Source of the DNA: Delftia tsuruhatensis | GTDB lineage: Bacteria > Pseudomonadota > Gammaproteobacteria > Burkholderiales > Burkholderiaceae_C | Length of the DNA stretch: 64,000 nucleotides | Direction of reading: 5' to 3' | Assembly: GCF_903815225.1 (NCBI RefSeq) | Contig: NZ_LR813084.1 | Location: 1,840,501-1,904,500, forward strand | Made by a program: the position numbers and the translations under genes | Part shown: positions 8,240-15,803 of the stretch, piece after piece | Layout: every line of letters begins with the position of its first letter | Numbering within the stretch: position 1 is the stretch's first letter | Notes under the pieces: model-generated | Told to the model about the DNA's origin: nothing | Seen by the model: the letters and a program-made list of their open reading frames with translations, nothing else | The model's database searches: none

Positions 8240-11200
8240 TCAGCGGGTCCGACGCTGGCGGAGGCTGCGCATGGCCAGGGCGGTGGCACCCGCCATCAGC
8301 ACCACCAGCAACCACCGGCCCCACAGGGAGAGCGCGGGAATGGCGGCCGGGGTGCCACCGGCAGCCGCGGCCATCACGGCAACGCCGCCCGGATCGCTGA
8401 TGAAGGCGTTCACGTCCATGTCGTCGTCACCGTGCTTGCCGTCCTCGATGGTCAGCGTCACGGTGTTGTTGGAGAACTGCGCCCCCATGAAACGGTACCA
8501 GTGCGGCGAAGGGTTGTCGGTCGTGGGGCCGTATTTCCAGTACTGGGCGCCGTCAGGTAGCCTGTCCGGATAGGTCAGCGTGACCCTCATGGCCGATCCT
8601 GGTGCGCCGTTCATTGCGGTGAAATCGAACAGGCCCAGGGGGAACCGCAAATGTGCGGGGGGGGCATCTGCGGGGGACCTGGCGTGCCCTTGCAGCGCGA
8701 TGAATCCGGCAGTCTGCGAGGGGCCTGTGCCCGAGGGGGTGAAGACCCAGGGGCTGCCCGTGGCGATCTGTGCGGTGACTGTCACACCCCCTATGGCCCC
8801 TTGTACGGTACCGGACGAGTGAGGCGGCAGCTCGATCATGAAGCTCTGATCCACTGGCGCTGCCGCCGCGTACTCGGCGTCGCCGGCCTGGCTGGCTCGC
8901 ACCGTGCACTGTCCCTGGGCCATCATCCGCAGCGACGACCCGGCCACCACGCAGGTCTGGCTGGTCAGGCTGCTGAAGCTCACCGGCAGTCCGGAGCTGG
9001 CCTGGGCGGCACTGGCCAGGGACAGGGCCTGGGGGTGAAGGTAGCGCAGGCTGGAGAAGACAAAGCTGATGCTCTGCGCACTCTTGCCGACCACGATCTG
9101 CGTCGAGGCCGTGGCCTCGGCATGGTTGGCATCCGCCGCCTTGGTGGCTGTCACCGTGCAGTTGCCCACCGCCGTGCCCGTGACCGTGGTGCCCGCCAGG
9201 GAGCAGCTGCCTGCGCCCGAGGTCAGCGCGTAGGTGACGGCGCCGGTGCCGCTGCCGCCCGAGGCCATGACCGTGCTGGTGGCACCCTTGGTGATGCTGG
9301 AAGGCGTGGCCACCACGGACAGCAGGGCCTGGGAAGCCTGCGACACGGTCACCGAGGTGGTGGCGCTGGCCTGTTCGTAGCTGGCGTCCGCGGCCTTGGT
9401 GGCCGTGACCGTGCAGGCGCCTACGCCCGTGCCCGTGAGCGTGGTGCCCACGATGCTGCACGGCCCGCTGACGCCGTAGCTCACGCTGCCCGTGCCGGAG
9501 CCGCCCGCCGTGCCCAGTTGCGAGCTGCCGCCGAAGGCGATGGCCGCAGGCACGGCCTGCACCGACAGCGTCGCCTGCGCCGCCCTGGTCACGGTGAACA
9601 GCATGCTGGCGCTGGTGGCCTGGTGGTTGGCATCGCCGGCCTTGGTGGCCAAGATGGTGCAGGTGCCCACGCCCGTCGCGCTCAACTGGTCTCCCGCCAG
9701 GGAGCAGAACGCGGCGCCGTCCGTGACCTGGTAGGAGACGGCGCCGCTGCCCGATCCTCCCGTGGTGCCCAGCGTGGCCGTGCTGCCGTAGGCCACGGTC
9801 GATGGCGCGGCCTGCACGCTCAACGGCGACTGGGCGGCGGGCGTCACGGTGACCACGGTGGCCGCGATGGCATCGTGGAAGTTGGCATCACCGAGCCTGG
9901 TGGCGGTCACGGTGCAGGAGCCCGTGCCCTGGGCCGTGAGCGTGGTGCCGTTGACCGAGCAGAACGCCGCGCCGTCGGTGATGGCGAAGCCCACGGCGCC
10001 GGACCCGGCCCCGCCGGAGGTCGACAACGCCGCCGTGCCGAACACCGGCAACGTGCCAGGCGTGGCCGTGGCCGTCAGCGCGGGCTGCTGGGCCTTGACG
10101 ACCGAGAGGTCGATGGTGGTGGTGGCGGCCAGGTAGTTGGCATCCCCGGCCTTGGTGACGGTGACGGTGCAGCTACCCACGGCGGTGGCCGTGACGGTGT
10201 TGTCCACGATGGCGCAGCTGGCGGCGCCCGCCGTCACCGCATAGCTGACGGCGCCCGTGCCCGAGCCGCCGCTGGCGCCGAGCGTGGTGTTGCCGCCGTA
10301 GGGCAGGGTCGGCTGGGCGGCGCTTGCCACCAGCGTGTCCTGCGTGCCCTTGTCATTGGTCAGCGAGAGCGTGGCCTGGGCCGATCCGGCCACGGCGGTC
10401 ACGGCATAGCTGCCGGCAAACTGGTTGGCCACGGCGGGCAGCGATGCGATGCCGGATGCATTGGTGGTGGCCGTGGCCGTCGTGGCAAACGTGGTGGATG
10501 CCCCCGTGGATGCCGGAGCGGTGAAGCTCACCACGATGTTGGACAGCGGCTGGCCGTCGACATCCGTGACCAGTACCGACAGCGGTTGCGCGAAGGGCTG
10601 CCGGATGCGGGTGGACTGTGCCGAGCCGGACTGTATGACCATGGCTGCGGGCGGACCGAAGGGGTCGATGCGCAGCACCAGGCCATCGGACAGTCCGGCG
10701 GTCGTCGTGGCGCCGCCCACGGACAGGATGGTCCAGCCCTGCACCGTGGCGGCATGCAGGCTGCGCATGGCATCGTTCTCGGACGTGCCCAGGAATCCCG
10801 CATAGCTCCAGCTGGCCGGGGTCGCGGCATCGATCCTGGCCAGGAAACCATCCTGCTTGCCCGCCGGGCTGACGGACAGGCCGCTTTGCTGCCGGGTTGG
10901 AAATCCGGTGCCGTTGCTGGTGCTGCCCGTGGCATACCATGCCATGCCATCGCTGGCCACGGCCTGCACGCTGTCGTAGCCGCCGCCGCCCAGATAGGTG
11001 GCCGCCGGCACCTGGTCACCCCCGGGCCCCAGCCGCAGCAGGAAGCCGTCCATGCCCGCGCCGCGCGTGGTCTGCGGGCCCGCGCCATGGCGTGCGCCGC
11101 CATTGTCCGCGGGGAAGGCTTCGGACTCGGTTTCGCCTCCCACCAGCAGCGATCCACCAGGCAGCAGGCTCAGGGCCAGGGCCCTGTCCGCACCGGGGGC

Positions 11201-12772
11201 GGCGCCGGTCAGCAGCGTGAAGTAGACGAGGGACCTTCCATCCTCGCTGATCCTGGCGGCGAAGCCATCGGAGGCATCCGTGTCGCGTGCATTGGTCTGT
11301 GTGCGGAATCCGCCCACGGCCGGCAGGCCGGCCGACGAGTCCGTGGCGCCGACCACATAGGCGCTGCCATTGCCATCCACCGCGATGGCATGGCCGATGT
11401 CGGCGCCGCCATCGCCACCCAGATAGCCGGCATACTCCAGGCGGGTGCCAAGGGCATCGACACGGGCCACGAAGGCGTCCAGTCCTTCCGATCCGGCCGG
11501 TCCGCCGCCGTGGGTCAGCGAAGGACCGTTGACGGCGGGAAAGCCGTTGCCGGCGGTGAAGCCGGTCACATAGGCACGGCCCTGCCAATCCACGGCCAGG
11601 CCGTTGGCCTGGTCATCGCCGCTGCCCCCCACAAGCCCCGAATAGTCGATGCTGGCGCCGTCCGATGCCAGTCGCGCGACAAAGGCATCGCGGTCTTGCG
11701 TGCTTTTGCTGCGGCGCAGGCCGCCGTTGCCGTCCGCACCCCGCAGGGGGAAGTCGAGCGATTCCGTGCCGCCCGCCAGCAGGATGCGTCCTGCGAAGTC
11801 GATGGCCAGGCCGTTGCAGGCATCGTCTGCGTTTCCTCCCAGATAGGTCACGGCCTGCGGCGTGCCATTGGCTGCGAACCGGACGACAAAGGCATCCTCG
11901 TCGCGTCTGATTCCACCTGCATTGGTGCGCGTGACACCGCAGGCATAGGTGTTGCCGTCGCCATCGCGCACCACGGCGTTGACCTGGTCGGCGGAGTTGC
12001 CGCCCACCAGGCCCGAGTAGCCGGTCCAGGCCGGATCGATGACCAGGGGCAGACCCTTGTCATGGCTGCCGAGCGTGAAGCCCACGCGCCAGGTGCTGGC
12101 GTCCAGCCGCTCCAGGCGATAGCTGGCCGGCACGTCCACACGGGCCTGTCCCCGCATCTGGTAGACCAGGGGCGCGTCATCGGTGAAATGCCCATCGCCC
12201 AGGCTCCACTCCAGCGCGCCAGAAGGCAGGATGCGCGCGTCGGTGGCGCCTTCCACGCGCAACCAGACCTGCGCCGCATCGGCGCCGGGTGCCAGCTCGA
12301 ACTGGTACTTGAAGCCACCGGGCTCGCCCTGGAAGACGGCATCGATGCCGGGCCAGACGCCGCGGTAGCCCAGCGCGCCGTAGCTTCTGAGGCCCGTGCG
12401 CCATTCGGAGGCCTGGCCGACCAGCCAGTGGTAGAGCGTGGCAGAGGGACGCACGCCCTGGGGTGCGGAGGAGGTGCCGCCCTCGAAGCTGTATCGCAAT
12501 CGGGAAGAGGGCCGTACGCTCAGGCTGCGGGCCGTGGCCGACAGACCGGACGCCTGGCTTTGCACGGCCGTGGCGGCCTGCTCCGGCAGGTCGATGCTCA
12601 TGCCCTGCGCATCGAAGCGGATGTGCCGGCCCCCTGCCATGGCCCGGAAGCCGGCCCCGGGCATTTCGATGAAGCGGTTGTCGCGTCCGGAGAACTCGCG
12701 CTGGACCAGGGGATCGGCCTGGGCCCCCGCGATGAAGGACGACAGGGCCAGGGCCGCGATAGGACTGCGCAT
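8240..12772 (-). CDS. IPTL-CTERM surface protein with beta-propeller (SBBP) and Ig-like repeats
   Basis: A 1510-residue exported protein. Order: signal peptide (MRSPIAALALSSFIAGAQA), an N-terminal domain typical of SBBP-repeat proteins (to about residue 245), a run of beta-propeller repeats (about 245-720, recurring YLGG...DQANGLAVD...G.AYVTG), a linker Ig-like domain, five repeats of about 80 residues with a conserved Cys pair (ending CTVTATKAGDANY and variants), one degenerate repeat, a choice-of-anchor-U-type domain (YWKYGPTTDNPSPHWY...ISDPGG), and an IPTL-CTERM tail: IPALSLWG, a hydrophobic helix and a basic end. IPTL-CTERM proteins are thought to be sorted by exosortase H at the cell envelope. 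The gene starts 7 bases after the last tail-collar gene and is probably co-transcribed with all three. Confidence 0.9.
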   Translation of the reverse strand: MRSPIAALALSSFIAGAQADPLVQREFSGRDNRFIEMPGAGFRAMAGGRHIRFDAQGMSIDLPEQAATAVQSQASGLSATARSLSVRPSSRLRYSFEGGTSSAPQGVRPSATLYHWLVGQASEWRTGLRSYGALGYRGVWPGIDAVFQGEPGGFKYQFELAPGADAAQVWLRVEGATDARILPSGALEWSLGDGHFTDDAPLVYQMRGQARVDVPASYRLERLDASTWRVGFTLGSHDKGLPLVIDPAWTGYSGLVGGNSADQVNAVVRDGDGNTYACGVTRTNAGGIRRDEDAFVVRFAANGTPQAVTYLGGNADDACNGLAIDFAGRILLAGGTESLDFPLRGADGNGGLRRSKSTQDRDAFVARLASDGASIDYSGLVGGSGDDQANGLAVDWQGRAYVTGFTAGNGFPAVNGPSLTHGGGPAGSEGLDAFVARVDALGTRLEYAGYLGGDGGADIGHAIAVDGNGSAYVVGATDSSAGLPAVGGFRTQTNARDTDASDGFAARISEDGRSLVYFTLLTGAAPGADRALALSLLPGGSLLVGGETESEAFPADNGGARHGAGPQTTRGAGMDGFLLRLGPGGDQVPAATYLGGGGYDSVQAVASDGMAWYATGSTSNGTGFPTRQQSGLSVSPAGKQDGFLARIDAATPASWSYAGFLGTSENDAMRSLHAATVQGWTILSVGGATTTAGLSDGLVLRIDPFGPPAAMVIQSGSAQSTRIRQPFAQPLSVLVTDVDGQPLSNIVVSFTAPASTGASTTFATTATATTNASGIASLPAVANQFAGSYAVTAVAGSAQATLSLTNDKGTQDTLVASAAQPTLPYGGNTTLGASGGSGTGAVSYAVTAGAASCAIVDNTVTATAVGSCTVTVTKAGDANYLAATTTIDLSVVKAQQPALTATATPGTLPVFGTAALSTSGGAGSGAVGFAITDGAAFCSVNGTTLTAQGTGSCTVTATRLGDANFHDAIAATVVTVTPAAQSPLSVQAAPSTVAYGSTATLGTTGGSGSGAVSYQVTDGAAFCSLAGDQLSATGVGTCTILATKAGDANHQATSASMLFTVTRAAQATLSVQAVPAAIAFGGSSQLGTAGGSGTGSVSYGVSGPCSIVGTTLTGTGVGACTVTATKAADASYEQASATTSVTVSQASQALLSVVATPSSITKGATSTVMASGGSGTGAVTYALTSGAGSCSLAGTTVTGTAVGNCTVTATKAADANHAEATASTQIVVGKSAQSISFVFSSLRYLHPQALSLASAAQASSGLPVSFSSLTSQTCVVAGSSLRMMAQGQCTVRASQAGDAEYAAAAPVDQSFMIELPPHSSGTVQGAIGGVTVTAQIATGSPWVFTPSGTGPSQTAGFIALQGHARSPADAPPAHLRFPLGLFDFTAMNGAPGSAMRVTLTYPDRLPDGAQYWKYGPTTDNPSPHWYRFMGAQFSNNTVTLTIEDGKHGDDDMDVNAFISDPGGVAVMAAAAGGTPAAIPALSLWGRWLLVVLMAGATALAMRSLRQRRTR
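9085..10330 (-). repeat. Five in-frame Ig-like coding repeats (about 240 bp each)
   Basis: Within the large IPTL-CTERM gene, five units of about 80 codons follow each other, each with the outline ATPST...YGSTATL..SGGSGSGAVSY.VT.GA..CS, a short TLTATGVGTCTVTATK segment, then ADANY. The third to fifth are closest to one another. Boundaries are approximate. Confidence 0.75.
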
Positions 12773-12779
12773 GGTGTGC

Positions 12780-13292
12780 TCAGGGACGCGCAGGGAAGAC
12801 GCCCTGCAGGGCGATGACGAAGTTCATCGTGAGGTAGGGAGGCAGGTTGTTGTGGGGCTGGCTGCCGCCGGCCACCAGCGGGGGCGCCATGGTGGCCGTG
12901 GCCGGCGGCGCGGCATAGGGGCGCGTGGGAGCGGTTCCCAGGCCGGCCGAGGAAGGACTGGCCACGGCAGCGCCGCCGGCGGCGCCTGCGCGCGCGCCGT
13001 GGCTGTGCGAGGGGATCTCCGACTCCAGCAGGGTCACCGTCTCGCTGCCGCCTGTCTCGCCCAGGTCGTGCTGGGACAGTCCCGGCCCCTGGCCGGGATG
13101 CATGGGGAACTTCCCCTGGATGTCCGGCAGCGCGAAGTTGGATTGGCCATTGCCGCCGTAGGTGGTGCCCAGCAACGAGAACAGGGCCGTGTTCTGGGAC
13201 AGCGGCAGAAGCTGGCCGTTGCACAGGGCCCAGCCCTTGGGCGCGAAGTTGAAGCCGACGATGCGGATTTCGGCAACGAAGGGGTCTGCCAT
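12780..13292 (-). CDS. Phage tail collar-domain protein (microcystin-dependent protein family), copy 3
   Basis: A 170-residue protein with the tail-collar signature: start MADPFVAEIRIVGFNFAPKG, then WALCNGQLLPLSQNTALFSLLGT, YGGNGQSNFALPD and a C-terminal PHNNLPPYLTMNFVIALQG. Such proteins resemble the receptor-binding collar of phage fibres but are widely encoded outside prophages as the MdpB family. The middle (about 95-140) is a variable Ala/Gly/Pro-rich segment. It has no signal peptide. It is the third of three paralogues in a row and is followed 7 bases later by the IPTL-CTERM gene. The biological role is unknown. Confidence 0.9.
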   Translation of the reverse strand: MADPFVAEIRIVGFNFAPKGWALCNGQLLPLSQNTALFSLLGTTYGGNGQSNFALPDIQGKFPMHPGQGPGLSQHDLGETGGSETVTLLESEIPSHSHGARAGAAGGAAVASPSSAGLGTAPTRPYAAPPATATMAPPLVAGGSQPHNNLPPYLTMNFVIALQGVFPARP

Positions 13293-13297
13293 GGTGT

Positions 13298-13798
13298 TCA
13301 GTTCAGAGAAGGGAAGATGCCGACCAGCGAGATGCAGAAATTCAGCACCAGGAACGGCGGCATGTTCAGGTGCGCCTGGCCGCCGCCCACGCTGGCCAGC
13401 GTGGACGAGTGCAGGGTGGCGTCCCCGCTTTGTGCGTAGTGGCCGCGCGATGCAGCCGGCAGGTTGCTGGTGCCCGCAGGCGAGGTGGCCTGCCCGGTGG
13501 CGGTGGTGGCCTGGAGGGCGTGCGTGTGGGCAGGCATCTCCGCAAGCGTCAGCGTATGCGCGGCTTCGCCCCCGCTCTGGCCCTGCGTGTAGCCAATGCC
13601 CTGGTGCATGGGCATGCGCGCGCGCAGGTCGGGCAGCGCGAAGGTCACCCGGCCATCGCCTCCATAGCTGGTGCCCAGCAGCGAAAACAGGCCCTGGTTC
13701 TGGTTGATGGGCAGCAGCTGCCCATTGCAGATGGCCCAGCCCTTGGGTGCGAAGTTGAAGGAGAAGACGCGGATCTCTCCGAGGAAGGGTTCTGCCAT
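13298..13798 (-). CDS. Phage tail collar-domain protein (microcystin-dependent protein family), copy 2
   Basis: A 166-residue paralogue of its two neighbours, with MAEPFLGEIRVFSFNFAPKG, WAICNGQLLPINQNQGLFSLLGT, YGGDGRVTFALPDLRAR and a C-terminal HLNMPPFLVLNFCISLVGIFP. The ATG at 13798 overlaps the stop of copy 1 by one base (TGATG), and copy 3 starts 5 bases after its stop, so all three are translated from one transcript. Divergence is concentrated in the central Thr/Ala/Ser-rich part, as expected if that part meets a variable partner. The function is not established. Confidence 0.9.
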   Translation of the reverse strand: MAEPFLGEIRVFSFNFAPKGWAICNGQLLPINQNQGLFSLLGTSYGGDGRVTFALPDLRARMPMHQGIGYTQGQSGGEAAHTLTLAEMPAHTHALQATTATGQATSPAGTSNLPAASRGHYAQSGDATLHSSTLASVGGGQAHLNMPPFLVLNFCISLVGIFPSLN

Positions 13799-14301
13799 CA
13801 GTTGGGACTCGGGTAAAGGCCAAACAGCGAAATGATGAAGTTCACGCAGAGGTAGGGCGGCATGTTGGTGTGCGGCTGGGAGCCGCCGGCCGCGCTGACC
13901 ATGGACAGCTGCATGGGCTGGTCGGGCATGGCGTTCACGAAGGCCTTGTGGTCGCGGTGCTTGGCGAACACGGCGTTCTGCGGCGAGGCCAGGTAGCCCG
14001 TGCCCGAGGATGCCGGCACGGGATGGGTGTGCGCGGGCAACTGGTTGACCGTGAGCGTGACTTCTTCCACTCCGCCGGTTTCGGCCAGCGTGTAGCTGTT
14101 GCCCATATGCAGGGGAATGCGCCCGCGCAGGTCCGGCAGGGCGAAGGTGCTTTGCCCGTCACCGCCATAGGTCGTGCCGATCAGGTTGAACAGGGCTTGG
14201 TTCTCGGAGATGGGCAACTCTTGTCCTTCGCAGAATCGCCAGCCGACGGGCGCGAAGGTGCCGGCGAACATGCGGATTTCCCCAAGGTAGGGTTGAGCCA
14301 T
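13798..14301 (-). CDS. Phage tail collar-domain protein (microcystin-dependent protein family), copy 1
   Basis: A 167-residue first member of the triplet. It has MAQPYLGEIRMFAGTFAPVG, WRFCEGQELPISENQALFNLIGT, YGGDGQSTFALPDLRGRIPLH and ends PHTNMPPYLCVNFIISLFGLYP. The start at 14301 aligns with the starts of the other copies; a longer reading from 14340 adds 13 unrelated residues. A 108-base intergenic region upstream separates it from a divergent small gene with a Tat-like leader and should carry the promoters for both directions. Confidence 0.9.
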   Translation of the reverse strand: MAQPYLGEIRMFAGTFAPVGWRFCEGQELPISENQALFNLIGTTYGGDGQSTFALPDLRGRIPLHMGNSYTLAETGGVEEVTLTVNQLPAHTHPVPASSGTGYLASPQNAVFAKHRDHKAFVNAMPDQPMQLSMVSAAGGSQPHTNMPPYLCVNFIISLFGLYPSPN

Positions 14302-14409
14302 GGCGAATCGGGGGGAGTGAGTAATCGTTAATAATTGCAAAAGAGTTTAGTATGCGAACCAAGAGTGTGGTGGTTTTTTTGCTGCCGCTGCGCCCCAGGA
14401 AAGGGTCAG

Positions 14410-14784
14410 ATGAAGACGGGAAGACGTGCTTTCATGCGGGCTGCGGGCGTGCTGCCCGCGGCCGTGGCCGTGGCCGCGGCCCCCCTGGCGGCCCCGGCCG
14501 CCACGGCACAGCAGTTGTGCCGGCGCCACTTTCAACCCTTGCTGGGCCAGGATTTTTCCGTCGAGAAGTCCGGGGTGCGGCTGCGGCTGCTCGCCCTCGA
14601 GGATTTGCCGCATGCCCGGGAGGGGGAGCGCTCGTTCAGCGCCGTTTTCGAGCTGGGCGACGGCGTCCCGCCGGCGCAGGACACCTGGGAGATATCCCAT
14701 CCCGCGCTGGGTCGCCATGCCGTTTTCCTGAGCCCCGGCGACGCCCGGGGGCGGCGAGTGGAGGCCGTCTTCAACCGCGGCTGA
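14410..14784 (+). CDS. Small exported protein with Tat-like leader (DUF6916-like)
   Basis: A 124-residue protein. The N-terminus KTGRRAFMRAAGVLPAAVAVAAAP is a twin-arginine-type signal, with RRAFMR as the motif. The mature part has a beta-rich pattern ending QDTWEISHPALGRHAVFLSPG...VEAVF. The same outline appears in the protein at 15267-15620 (QRTYRVRHAQRGDFAIFITPVG...YEACF), so the two are paralogues. The ATG at 14410 has AGGAAAGG 6-13 bases upstream. It is divergent from the tail-collar operon and overlaps the GNAT gene tail to tail by 14 bases. The DUF6916 label is from memory; the function is unknown. Confidence 0.75.
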   Translation: MKTGRRAFMRAAGVLPAAVAVAAAPLAAPAATAQQLCRRHFQPLLGQDFSVEKSGVRLRLLALEDLPHAREGERSFSAVFELGDGVPPAQDTWEISHPALGRHAVFLSPGDARGRRVEAVFNRG

Positions 14785-15277
14785 GCGCGGGCCTGCGCAT
14801 GCGCAGGTAAATGCCTTCCTGCCCCTCGTCTGCGAACCCCAGGCGCTCATACATGCGCCGGGCAGGGTTGTCCGCTTCCACGAACAGCTGCATGTCGCGC
14901 CGCGTGCCGTCCGCCCAGTCCACCAGCCATCGCATGAGCGCGCCGCCCAGGCCCTGGCCGCGGGCGCTGGCCAGCAGCGAGATATCCATCAGACCCAGGG
15001 GGCCGGGCGCATGGTTGAGGTACAGGCGCCCGACGGGTGAGCCGGCGCGCTCGATCACGAAGAATGCCGTGTGCGTGTAGTGCTTGCGGTAGTGCAGGTC
15101 CTGCAACGTGAACTGTGCGTCGCAGAAGGCCTGCTTCTGGGCTTCGCTCCAGGGCACGGGCGCCAGCTCCGCCTCCCGCACCTGGCGGTACAGCGCGCGC
15201 AGGAAGGGGATGTCCGAGGCCTCGACCAGGCGCAGCCGCACGCCCTCCACCGCCGGTGGCGGCAAGTCAAGCGGCAT
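14771..15277 (-). CDS. GNAT-family N-acetyltransferase
   Basis: A 168-residue acetyl-CoA-dependent acetyltransferase. Motif A is clear (ISLLASARGQGLGGALMRWLVDWA), followed by FVEADNPARRMYERLGF, the usual motif B. The N-terminus VRLRLVEASDIPFLRALYRQVR is typical. The acceptor is unknown. Its start overlaps the end of the upstream small gene (15267-15620) by 11 bases, so the two are co-translated. GNAT genes recur beside tail-collar/IPTL-CTERM clusters, which hints at modification of a component of this module, but this is inference. Confidence 0.85.
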   Translation of the reverse strand: MPLDLPPPAVEGVRLRLVEASDIPFLRALYRQVREAELAPVPWSEAQKQAFCDAQFTLQDLHYRKHYTHTAFFVIERAGSPVGRLYLNHAPGPLGLMDISLLASARGQGLGGALMRWLVDWADGTRRDMQLFVEADNPARRMYERLGFADEGQEGIYLRMRRPALSRG

Positions 15278-15620
15278 GGGAGAAGCAGGCCTCGTAGTCG
15301 GTATGCGTGGCCGACTGGCCGACGGGCGTGATGAAGATAGCGAAGTCGCCGCGCTGTGCGTGGCGTACCCGGTAGGTGCGCTGGGCCAATTGGGGCGTGC
15401 GCGGGCCGCGGAACACCAGCGAGAACTGTCGCACGCCGGGCGTTTCGTGCGCCTTCTGCTCGACCTGCACCAGTTGCATCTCGATGGCCATGCCCTGCTC
15501 CGCGCCCGGCACGTGGAAGCTCACGGTCTGCCCGTCCATGGCCCGGGCCTCGTCCCAGTCGAGGATGCGTGCATAGAGCGCGTCGCCAGGTTCCGGTTCC
15601 AGGGTGTTCTGCGTATTCAT
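15267..15620 (-). CDS. Small cytosolic paralogue of the Tat-leader protein (DUF6916-like)
   Basis: A 117-residue protein without a signal peptide. It contains QFSLVFRGPRTPQLAQRTYRV and then HAQRGDFAIFITPVGQ...YEACF, matching the outline of the exported protein at 14410-14784. Its stop overlaps the start of the GNAT gene. One paralogue with a leader and one without, on either side of the GNAT gene, suggests a paired function in the same module. Nothing catalytic is visible. Confidence 0.7.
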   Translation of the reverse strand: MNTQNTLEPEPGDALYARILDWDEARAMDGQTVSFHVPGAEQGMAIEMQLVQVEQKAHETPGVRQFSLVFRGPRTPQLAQRTYRVRHAQRGDFAIFITPVGQSATHTDYEACFSHAA

Positions 15621-15803
15621 GGGGTTTTCGAGAAGAGCCAGGCAGGGGCGCCAGCATAGCGCAGGCTGTCGAACACTGGCGGCTGCGGCTGACAGGAACT
15701 TTCCCGTTCAGGCGATTGTTCAATGGCGCAAGTCGAGGCAGCATCCCATGCCATGGACAACGTTGCCGCTGCTGCCTCTGCTTGTCGCCATGTGCTCGAT
15801 TTC

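Noticed and set aside
8651-12817. Very long open frame on the plus strand opposite the IPTL-CTERM gene
   Set aside because: It is the antisense of repetitive high-GC coding DNA. It is Gly/Arg/His-rich without domains, and the minus-strand gene has a signal peptide, repeats and sorting tail.
12780-14340. Tail-collar genes as part of a prophage
   Set aside because: No capsid, portal, terminase, baseplate or lysis genes lie nearby; the neighbours are IPTL-CTERM and small conserved genes.
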